Notes under the pieces: model-generated
Seen by the model: only the letters and a program-made list of their open reading frames with translations
What the model was told of the DNA's origin: nothing
The model's database searches: none
Translations under genes and position numbers: made by a program
Part shown: one piece after another, positions 33,837 through 42,400 of the stretch
How the letters are laid out: every line of letters begins with the position of its first letter
How positions within the stretch are numbered: the first letter of the stretch is position 1
Origin: Xanthomarina arctica
GTDB lineage: Bacteria; Bacteroidota; Bacteroidia; Flavobacteriales; Flavobacteriaceae
Direction of reading: 5' to 3'
NCBI RefSeq assembly: GCF_014638915.1
Contig: NZ_BMFQ01000001.1
Coordinates: forward strand, 682,001-746,000
DNA length: 64,000 nt

Positions 33837-34838
33837 ATGAAACTTAACGTTGGAATTTTAGGTGCTGGATCTTGGGGAACGACTGTTGCGTCCTTAACTG
33901 CAAAAAACAATGATTCTATTTTATGGGCAAGAAATGAAAAAACTGTTCAAGAAATAAATGAAGAACATACAAATAAAAAATATCTTCCTGGGGCCAAGTT
34001 AAATAAGAATTTAAAAGCATCGAGTTCTATTGAAGAAACAGTCAAGAATGCAGACGTTATAGTTGTGGGAATTCCTTCCCAAAATTTCAGGGAAGTGTTG
34101 CGTGCAGCAAAACCTCATATTAGGCCTTGGGTGCCAATTGTAAGTTTATCTAAAGGACTTGAGTTGGACACCAAAATGCGAATGACCCAAATTATAGAAC
34201 AAGAACTTCCAGGCCATCCAGCTGGAGTATTAACAGGTCCAAATTTAGCTAAAGAAATACATGCTGGTCAGGCTGCAGCAGCGGTTATAGCTATGGTAGA
34301 TAAAACTATTGCTAAACAATTGCAAAAAGTATTTAGTACTGGATTATTTAGGGTATATACTAATAATGATGTTATTGGATGTGAGCTTGGTGGCGCTTTA
34401 AAAAATATTATGGCAATTGCCACTGGAATGGGAGATGGCGCAAATGCTGGAGATAACACGAGAGCGGCTTTGATAACTAGAGGTTTATCAGAATTGACTA
34501 GATTAGGAACAGCTATGGGAGGAAGACGTCGAACGTTTTCTGGACTCGCAGGAATGGGAGATTTAGTAGCAACCTGTTCGAGTTCTAAAAGTAGAAATCA
34601 TCATGTGGGTTTTCAAATAGGACAAGGGAAAAATTTAGAACAGATTATTGAAGAAATGGATGAGGTTGCTGAAGGAGTTAAAACGGCAAAAGTGGTTATG
34701 GAATTAGCAAACGATTATAAGGTTGATATGCCAATTTCTAGGGAGGTATATAAAGTGCTTTACGAAGGTAATACGGTTTATGATGCTTTTAGAGGTTTAA
34801 TTAAAATGGAAAGTGGTTCCGAAAAAGAACCAGGATAG
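33837..34838 (+). CDS. gpsA: NAD(P)-dependent glycerol-3-phosphate dehydrogenase
   Basis: 333 residues from the ATG at 33837; a GTG 30 bases earlier is in frame but adds polar residues before the Rossmann fold. NAD(P)-binding GILGAGSWGT is at ~6-15, followed by GPNLAKEIHAG, the catalytic-lysine block GGALKNIMAIATGMGDG, RGLSELTRLG and FSGLAGMGDLVATC. It makes sn-glycerol 3-phosphate from DHAP for lipid synthesis. It is 92 bases after the acyltransferase fusion, with ACATTCATA and TATGAATGT as long-range inverted arms in the gap. Its place at the end of this operon fits supply of backbone to the GPAT domain. Confidence 0.95.
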   Translation: MKLNVGILGAGSWGTTVASLTAKNNDSILWARNEKTVQEINEEHTNKKYLPGAKLNKNLKASSSIEETVKNADVIVVGIPSQNFREVLRAAKPHIRPWVPIVSLSKGLELDTKMRMTQIIEQELPGHPAGVLTGPNLAKEIHAGQAAAAVIAMVDKTIAKQLQKVFSTGLFRVYTNNDVIGCELGGALKNIMAIATGMGDGANAGDNTRAALITRGLSELTRLGTAMGGRRRTFSGLAGMGDLVATCSSSKSRNHHVGFQIGQGKNLEQIIEEMDEVAEGVKTAKVVMELANDYKVDMPISREVYKVLYEGNTVYDAFRGLIKMESGSEKEPG

Positions 34839-34938
34839 ATTTTAATTTTTCACATTGGAAGTTCTAAGTTTCCCCATAATTGCAATTTTATTTCATTGAA
34901 TAAAAATATTATAAACTACACAACAAACAAAAAAACAA

Positions 34939-36159
34939 ATGACAATTGGAGTAGGCGGTTCTACCGCAAGTATTGAACTAGATAAGATTCAAAACATGAC
35001 AAAAGATGTTCAGCCCATAACTAAGGCAGAATATCAATTACGCATTAAAAAAGCGGTTGTTTTAATGAAAGAGCAAAATTGTAAAGCGATTTATTTAAAC
35101 GCAGGTACAAACTTGTATTATTTTACAGGAACAAAATGGAACCCTTCGGAAAGAATGGTTGGAGCGCTACTTTTTGAAGATGAAAGCATCGAATATATCG
35201 TCCCAAAATTTGAAGATGGCACGTTTAAAAAATTCATGCAAATTGAAGGTCATTTGAATTGCTGGGAAGAGCATGAAAGTCCTTATGAATTATTGGGGAC
35301 TGTTTTAAAAAATAAAAAAATAACAACTGGTACCATCGCCTTAGATGAATCGACTGCTTATTTTGCAATTGATGGAATTACCAAAGCAAATACATCTTAT
35401 AACTTTATTAATGCCCAACTGTTAACAGCTGGTTGTCGTATGCAAAAGTCGGCAAATGAAATTGCTATCATTCAACAAGCTAAAGAAATAACCATGGTTG
35501 TTCAAAGAGCTGTTGCGCGTATTTTGCATCCGGGGATAGAAGTAGACACTGTAGTTGATTTTATTCATCAGGCTCATATAAAAGCTGGGGTTGGATCTGG
35601 GTCTTACTTTTGTATTGTTCTTTTTGGGGATGATTCTCAATATCCACATGGCGTTACTAAACCTCAAAATTTAATAGAAAACGATATTGTTTTAATTGAC
35701 ACTGGTTGTCGTTTAGAAGGCTATTTATCGGACATTACTAGAACATACGTTTACGGAACACCCACAGAAGCTCATAGAAAAATATGGAATTTAGAAAAAG
35801 CCACTCAAAAGGCGGCTTTCGATGCGGCACAAATAAATGCCACTTGTGGATCTGTAGATGATGCCGCAAGAAAGGTTCTTGCTGAAGCAGGATTAAGTGG
35901 CGATTACGAAATTCCAGGTCTACCACATCGTGTAGGTCACGGTACAGGGTTGGATATTCACGAATATCCATATTTGGTTAGAGGGAATCAAACACGCATT
36001 CTTGAAGGAATGGTTATTAGTAATGAGCCTATGATTTGTATCCCGGGACAATTTGGAATTCGCCATGAAGATCATTTTTATATGACAGCAAATGGTCCAA
36101 AATGGTTTACAACGCCAATGGAGAGTATTGATAACCCCTTTGGAATTGCAGTCTCTTAA
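34939..36159 (+). CDS. M24B-family Xaa-Pro aminopeptidase
   Basis: 406 residues. The pita-bread metalloenzyme fold is shown by the five metal ligands: Asp in LIDTGC, Asp in LSDITRTY, His in GHGTGLDIHEYP, Glu in SNEPMIC and Glu in IRHEDHF. The N-terminal creatinase-like domain (KAIYLNAGTNLYYFTGTKW) is intact. It removes N-terminal residues before proline, probably in the cytosol. It stands alone after gpsA with a 100-base gap. A weak hairpin, AAACAG/CTGTTT plus Ts, follows at ~36192-36230. Confidence 0.9.
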   Translation: MTIGVGGSTASIELDKIQNMTKDVQPITKAEYQLRIKKAVVLMKEQNCKAIYLNAGTNLYYFTGTKWNPSERMVGALLFEDESIEYIVPKFEDGTFKKFMQIEGHLNCWEEHESPYELLGTVLKNKKITTGTIALDESTAYFAIDGITKANTSYNFINAQLLTAGCRMQKSANEIAIIQQAKEITMVVQRAVARILHPGIEVDTVVDFIHQAHIKAGVGSGSYFCIVLFGDDSQYPHGVTKPQNLIENDIVLIDTGCRLEGYLSDITRTYVYGTPTEAHRKIWNLEKATQKAAFDAAQINATCGSVDDAARKVLAEAGLSGDYEIPGLPHRVGHGTGLDIHEYPYLVRGNQTRILEGMVISNEPMICIPGQFGIRHEDHFYMTANGPKWFTTPMESIDNPFGIAVS

Positions 36160-36233
36160 GAGAATTATAAAAATCAATAATTAGATGAATTAAACAGTGG
36201 TAAATTAGATTTTGCTGCTGTTTTTTTTGCTTT

Positions 36234-37205
36234 TTAATTTTGAGAAATATTATTATCTTTTAGAATCTGATTGAATTTATCTTCTTGACCAAGCTTTTTC
36301 ATTTCTGAAAAAATGTAATTAATTATTTTTTCAGCATCAGCTCTATAAGGCGATTTTTGTTCAATATATAAATTATATGCAATGCACATATTTTCCAAAC
36401 CTTTCTCGTAATCTTGTAAATTTATCGCATAAACAGTGCCAAATCCGTAGAAAACTTCAGGGTTGTTTTTGTCAATTTGAGATAATTTTTTATATGCCTT
36501 AATAGCTTTTTTATATTCTTTTTTATACTGATAAGCTACAGCAATATTCTGTAAAGGCATTAGTCCGTTTGGATCTATTTTTAATGATTTCTCATAGGCA
36601 TCTATTGCTTCATCAAATTTGTTTAACCTTCTATAGTTTACACCTAAATTATCCCAGGCAAATGAAAATTCAGGATCTTCATTTACTGCTTTCTGAAAAT
36701 TTTTAACGGCTTCTTCATAAAAACCATTCTTTGCTGCTGTAATACCTCTGTCATAAAAGGCACCAGCTATGTCATTCTCCGATATAGATTTAGCATTTTG
36801 TTTTTCGTCAGTTGACATTTTTTCTTTTAATGATGCGCAAAGATCCATCATATATCTTTCTAATTCATAATAGAATTGTTTGTACTCTTCTGAATCCTCA
36901 TTGACATTAAGCGAAATGTTTATTTCTTTTTTCCCATCTATTACCTCTACATCTTCTTTCAGCTCTTCTATATCCATTAATTTTGAACCCAATTGATAGG
37001 ATCCTGTAACGTCGTCGATACATTTATGGATTTCAAGAGCTATATCTGTTTTAGGCTTATTGTAGATTTGAATAGAATCTATACAATTACAACCACTTTC
37101 TGCTAATTCTTTTAAGAGTGTTTCTTTGCTGGATTCCTCGATATCTTGAGAAATACCTAATGAATAAATACAAGTGAAAATAGTTAGTAGGATTATTTTT
37201 TTCAT
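36234..37205 (-). CDS. Exported TPR-repeat protein
   Basis: 323 residues. A signal peptide (MKKIILLTIFTCIYSLGISQ) with a Cys not in a lipobox position suggests periplasmic export. Residues ~35-130 are a helical, acidic region with paired cysteines (SGCNCIDSIQ, EIHKCIDDV). Residues ~145-290 hold three to four TPRs (AAKNGFYEEAVKNFQKAVNEDPE, then KFDEAIDAYEKSLKIDPN, EYKKAIKAYKKLSQIDKNN). A protein-interaction role is likely; partners are unknown. First of three neighbouring exported-protein genes on this strand. Confidence 0.85.
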   Translation of the reverse strand: MKKIILLTIFTCIYSLGISQDIEESSKETLLKELAESGCNCIDSIQIYNKPKTDIALEIHKCIDDVTGSYQLGSKLMDIEELKEDVEVIDGKKEINISLNVNEDSEEYKQFYYELERYMMDLCASLKEKMSTDEKQNAKSISENDIAGAFYDRGITAAKNGFYEEAVKNFQKAVNEDPEFSFAWDNLGVNYRRLNKFDEAIDAYEKSLKIDPNGLMPLQNIAVAYQYKKEYKKAIKAYKKLSQIDKNNPEVFYGFGTVYAINLQDYEKGLENMCIAYNLYIEQKSPYRADAEKIINYIFSEMKKLGQEDKFNQILKDNNISQN

Positions 37206-37280
37206 AGCTATTTTATTGGTTTGTGGTTCTTAGTAAAGACAATATGTTTTTACTCTAAGATGGTATGGTTTTCCATCTCA

Positions 37281-38006
37281 TTACATATATTTTTTAATTA
37301 AATCGACAGCTTTTTTTTGACCTCTTTCTTTGGCTAAATCATATGCATTTTTCTTTTCTTTATTTTTTAAATCCACATCTGCTCCGTTGTCAATTAGAAG
37401 CTGTATAATATCTAAATATCCCATTTTGGCCGCTTCTCCCAAAGAGAAATCTCCATCGTTGTCTTTATTGTTGATATTAGCACCATTTTCTATAAGATAT
37501 TCTACTATTTCATAATGACCTTTAGAGGCGGCATGTTCTAGAGTTGTAGCTCCATCCATTGCTTTTACATCAATTTCTGCACCATTTTGGGTTAGAAATT
37601 CTACTATTTCAAGGTGACCATTTCTTGCGGCTACTCTAATAGGAGTAAAATCACGATATCCTTTAAAATTGACATCAGCTCCATTCTCCACTAAAAGTTT
37701 CACTATTTCCAAATACCCTTCTTGACAAGGAAATTCAATAGAAGTAGAGTTTCCAGGACTGACCTTATTTACTTGGTTTACATTTGCACCATTTTTAATT
37801 AATAATTCTGAAATATCAAAATTATCATCAGCTGTGGACCTCCATAATGGAAATAGTCCATTTTTACTATATTCATTAACATTTTCTCCATTATCTATGA
37901 GTGATTTCACTTTTTCGATATCACCCTTTTCGACAGCTTTATATAATTTTTGCGAATAACTAATTGATGTAAATCCAATAAATAAAATAATTAGGGCTTT
38001 TTTCAT
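37281..38006 (-). CDS. Exported ankyrin-repeat protein
   Basis: 241 residues. A signal peptide (MKKALIILFIGFTSISYSQ) is followed by six to seven ankyrin repeats of ~33 residues that fill the whole mature chain (NGHLEIVEFLTQNGAEIDVKA, then GHYEIVEYLIENGANINNKD, GYLDIIQLLIDNGADVDLKN). No catalytic domain. It should bind protein partners in the periplasm or outside the cell. It lies upstream of the TPR gene by 75 bases on the same strand. Confidence 0.88.
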   Translation of the reverse strand: MKKALIILFIGFTSISYSQKLYKAVEKGDIEKVKSLIDNGENVNEYSKNGLFPLWRSTADDNFDISELLIKNGANVNQVNKVSPGNSTSIEFPCQEGYLEIVKLLVENGADVNFKGYRDFTPIRVAARNGHLEIVEFLTQNGAEIDVKAMDGATTLEHAASKGHYEIVEYLIENGANINNKDNDGDFSLGEAAKMGYLDIIQLLIDNGADVDLKNKEKKNAYDLAKERGQKKAVDLIKKYM

Positions 38007-38204
38007 TTTGATTGATTTAAGAGTTGTTTATAGGTACTAAGTGTTAATTGGGTTAGCATTAAATTAAATGTCTAATCACATATATAATTCTAATCAATTG
38101 TTTCTAAATCATTACTAGTCTCTTTATTTTTTTAAAATTTGAGTATGGAATAATTAAAAAAAATAATATTCTCATTTTGGTTCGCCATGCATTGTGTGAC
38201 ACAG

Positions 38205-39038
38205 TTATTTTTTATCTTTCTCGTTTTTATAAATTTTCTCCCAAACCTTTTTTTTCATTATAAATAGTGACTCGTTTTCTAAATCGAATATGGATACGTC
38301 ATTTTTACTAATTACAATATGCTGCTTCCATTCAACATAATTTTTATAAAGTAAAAGCGTACAAATATCAGTAGATGAAATATAATCGGTCAAAATATGA
38401 GAATGCATGGTCGATACTGTAGGGTTTTCCTTGTTGTCTGAAGTATAAGAAAATTGTAACATGGAGTTATGAATTTTCTCTTTCTTAATGAATTCATTTT
38501 TTTTGTTGTAACTCAATTTGTAATCATTGCCAATTAAAACAACACCTGAAGTTTGTGGACCAGTTAAAACAAATACATTACTTTCTTTGTTAGTAATTAC
38601 AGGAATGAAATTCAAAGCAGTATTTTCATAAAAACTAAAAAACTCGTCCTCATTCGAAAATGCTCTATCAGTTGCATCTTGTCTAATAGAAATCAGATTT
38701 TTTTCTAAATTAGTTGCATTATGATTTAAGGTATCGATTTTTATTGGTATAGGTTTTGGAAAACTATCAAATTCATATCGTACCAAAATTTTGTTAGAGT
38801 TAAAACGACTGAAAAAAATGGTGTTTATTTTATTTTCAGTTGTTTCGTATGATAGGTAACCTCCAACAGAATCTTTCTTGGTTGTAAATCTCTCTAACAT
38901 ATCGTCAGTCCCGTACCAAGACCCTTTTTCTAATCGAAAAAGTAATTTTCCTTCATTCAATATTTTTTCAGTTTCCTTATTTTGAGAAAAGACAAGTGAA
39001 CTTGAGACTAGTAATAAGATTAGAATTATTTTTTGCAT
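38205..39038 (-). CDS. Exported protein of unknown function
   Basis: 277 residues with a signal peptide (MQKIILILLLVSSSLVFSQN) and a mainly beta-rich mature chain (GYLSYETTENKINTIFFSRFN; SNVFVLTGPQTSGVVLIGNDYKLSYN). No motif or family recognised. It sits upstream of the ankyrin and TPR genes on the same strand but is separated from them by ~200 AT-rich bases, so co-transcription is uncertain. Confidence 0.7.
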   Translation of the reverse strand: MQKIILILLLVSSSLVFSQNKETEKILNEGKLLFRLEKGSWYGTDDMLERFTTKKDSVGGYLSYETTENKINTIFFSRFNSNKILVRYEFDSFPKPIPIKIDTLNHNATNLEKNLISIRQDATDRAFSNEDEFFSFYENTALNFIPVITNKESNVFVLTGPQTSGVVLIGNDYKLSYNKKNEFIKKEKIHNSMLQFSYTSDNKENPTVSTMHSHILTDYISSTDICTLLLYKNYVEWKQHIVISKNDVSIFDLENESLFIMKKKVWEKIYKNEKDKK

Positions 39039-39106
39039 TTGGGGTTGTTTTAAATGAGATTAATTAATGTTGTAGGGCGTTTTTAATTTTGTTTATATCT
39101 CAAGGT

Positions 39107-39250
39107 TTATTCCTTCGCCTTTTTAATAATCGCTTTAAGTCTTTCTTTTCGTAAATCCTTTTCTGCTTTCTGCTTATTAATTTTTCTGTTGAGGAGTTTG
39201 GTGTGTTTGGCTTTGTTTTTGGTGTTTTTTTGTCCTTTTGGCTTTGGCAT
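39107..39250 (-). CDS. Small lysine-rich protein (47 residues)
   Basis: An open frame from the ATG at 39250 to the TAA at 39107 encodes MPKPKGQKNTKNKAKHTKLL followed by a strongly basic helical stretch ending KAIIKKAKE. About 40 percent of residues are Lys or Arg. The start has the A-rich upstream sequence usual here, and the chain reads as one coherent basic helix. It may bind RNA or the ribosome; that is a guess from composition. It is divergent from tamB. Confidence 0.6.
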   Translation of the reverse strand: MPKPKGQKNTKNKAKHTKLLNRKINKQKAEKDLRKERLKAIIKKAKE

Positions 39251-39428
39251 GTTTCTTAGAATTAAAAATTTAAAAATAGAACATTTTACAGCTCAACAAT
39301 AATTATTTTTATCAGTTATTTAAAAAATGATAATAAAAAGTAGAAATTTAATTAAATTTCAAGCTAACATTTTAAGCATTCAAGATATTAATAAATGTTT
39401 TAAAGTTCATTCACAGTTATTAATATAA

Positions 39429-39436
39429 TAAATTTG
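39429..39436 (+). promoter_or_regulatory. Candidate -7 element of tamB (TAAATTTG)
   Basis: Matches TANNTTTG, 19 bases before the TTG start of tamB; a very short leader would result. No TTG is seen at the -33 distance. Confidence 0.5.
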
Positions 39437-39454
39437 TAACTCATAAAAAACTGC

Positions 39455-42400
39455 TTGGAAGAAAACGAACATAAGGACATACAAAAACCAGCTCCAAAAA
39501 AAAAGAAACGGTTTAGATTCTTAAAAATAATCGGTCGCATTATTTTAGGAGTCCTCCTTCTCTTATTTCTGCTCATTCTTTTTATAAGAAGTCCTTGGGG
39601 TCAAGATATTATTGTAACGAAGGCTGTCACTTTTTTATCTGATAAAACGAAAACCAAAGTCGAAGTTGAAAAACTGTTTGTCACTTTTGATGGCGACATT
39701 CAACTTAATGGTCTTTATCTAGAAGATACTAAAGGAGACACTCTTATTTACTCGAAAAAACTGGAAGCTAATATGCCATTATGGTCTTTAATTAGAGGCA
39801 ATGGTATTGGTGTTGATGGACTTGACTGGGACGGTGTTCGTGCCAATATTATTAGAAAAGATAGTGTTTCTGGTTTCAATTTTCAGTTTATAATCGACGC
39901 TTTTGCAACGCAAGATACGACCAAAGTTGAGGTAGATACTTCTGCCGCTCCCTTAAAAATTATTTTAGGAAATTTGAATTTTCAGGACTTTGATGTCGTG
40001 TTTAAAGATGATGTTTCAGGAATTGATAGTCGTTTTAAAATTGGTCAACTTGAAGCAGATATGGATAAAACAGATCTGGAAAACATGATTTTTGAAGCTT
40101 CCAATCTAGAATTGGCAAATAGCAATATTAAATTCGTGCAGACAATAGTTCCTAAAACTCCAGATTCTGAAACTACAACCTTGCCAACCCTAACTGTTGA
40201 TAATTTTAAGCTTACAAATGTTATAGCTTATTATCAAAGTGATTCAGAAAGAATGGTTACCAAAGTGGATATTAAAACCTTGTATGCAGACATTCCAAAT
40301 ATAGATTTGGCAAATAATATATTTGAAATCGATGAATTTAGTCTTGAAAATTCATCCATAGAGCTTCGAACAGAAACGGAAGACAATGCGATTACCGAAA
40401 AAGTTGACGAAGCTTCAGATAAAATTGAGCAGGACATTAAAATCTTTGAATGGCCAGAATTGCAGTTGGCAATTGGAGAAATTGATTTAGAGAATAACAA
40501 TTTCAGTTATTTTGTAAATAATGAAAAGGGTAAAAAAGGGGTTTTTAATTCCAATGCCATAGTTTTAACCAATATCACGTTGAAAGCTGAAGATATTACT
40601 CTTAAAGATAAAATAGCCGCATTGCAACTTGACAATGCATCTTTTAAAGACATTTCAGGCATAGATTTAAAATCCCTCCATTTTTCATTTAATGCTACAG
40701 ATAAAAAACTTAAAATTTCTAATTTAAAAACGGCATTGAATAATAACTTCCTTCAAGGGAATTTACAATTGGATTTTCTATCACTAGCCAAACTTATTCA
40801 AAATCCAAAACAGTCTAAAGTTGCTTTAAATTTACCATCTTTTAAAATATCACTTAAAGATGTATTTTTAATTCAACCAGAATTAAAAGACAACCAATAT
40901 CTTAAAACTTTAAGCAAAAATCGTATTTCTGGAGATCTAAAAGCAAGTGGTAATCTGTCTGACATCAATCTTTCAAAAATGATTGTTACTTGGAAAGACA
41001 CTAGAATTTCTGCAAAAGGAAACATTCATAACGTGACAATTCCAGATTCCTTGGCATTTAATATTCCAGAATTTTCGGCTACCACGAAAAAGTCGGATAT
41101 TGTTTTATTTGTAAAGGAAGAAGATTTAGGAGTGAGTTTACCTGAAGATGTCCAATTGGCTGGAAGTTTTAAAGGAAATCTAAATGATATTTCTACTACT
41201 GCAAAATTAACTACATCTCAAGGGCTTGCAACCATTGAAGGACAATTTAAAAACGGTGAAATTCTAGAATTCGATGCAGACCTTTCTATAACCGATTATA
41301 AATTGAACGAACTTCTAAAAAACGAACAATTAGGAGCGTTGAATTTCAATTTAAAAGCCAATGGAAAAGGTGATAATATAAATAATCTGGATGCAAAAAT
41401 TGAAGCTTCTGTTACTAGTTTTAAATACAATAATTACGATGTTACAGATTTAAAACTTGTTGGAGAAATTGTAAACGGTGCTGGGAATATAAGCTCAAAT
41501 TATAAGGACAATAACTTAAACATGACTCTAGATGCCAACGTTGTTTTGGACTCCATCTCTCCAGAAGCACATGTAAATATCGATATTATTGGTGCCGATT
41601 TACAAGCCTTAGGCCTCATGAAACGCGATATCAAAACACGCTTAAAATTGAATGTTGATTTTAAAGGCAATCAAACAGATTTTGATGCGACTGCCAATGT
41701 AGAAGATGGCATTGTGGTTTACGATAATAAATCCTATTTGTTAGGAAGCGTGAAAGCCATGGCACATATTAAAAAGGACACAACATCCGTTTCCTTAAAT
41801 AATAAAATGATTGATTTGGTATTACAGTCTAATGCCGATCCACAAACGTGGACAGCTTCTTTAAAAAGACATATGCTAAGCTACTTTTATCGCGAAACAG
41901 AAGTTCCAGACAGTAGTTTGGCTAAACCTGTAAACTTAAAATTACGTGGAAAAATAAGTCAAGCGCCAATTTTAAATGAAGTCTTTTTGGTAAACGTTAA
42001 AGATCTTGATACTATAAATATAGCTGTCGATTTTGAAGAATCCGCTAGAAAATTAAAAGCTAATATTCAGGTTCCGCATATAAATTATAACGATATCGTT
42101 TTGGATAGCTTGGCTTTTGCAATGAATACTGATCAGGATAAATTTAACTTTAATCTTGGGTTTAATAGTATAAAGGCAGATCCTATACTTATCCCAAAAA
42201 CTGTTATTACAGGCAATCAAGAAAATAATGAATTGTCTCTCGACTTCTTTGCCTATTATAAAAATGAAACATTGATTAAAGTTTTAAGTAAAATTAGTGG
42301 ATCAAGCAATAATTTGCGTTTTCATGTAATTCCTGAGGGTCTTATTTTTAATAAATCTTTTTGGACTATTCCAGAATCTAACGAAGTGCTTATTTCAAAT

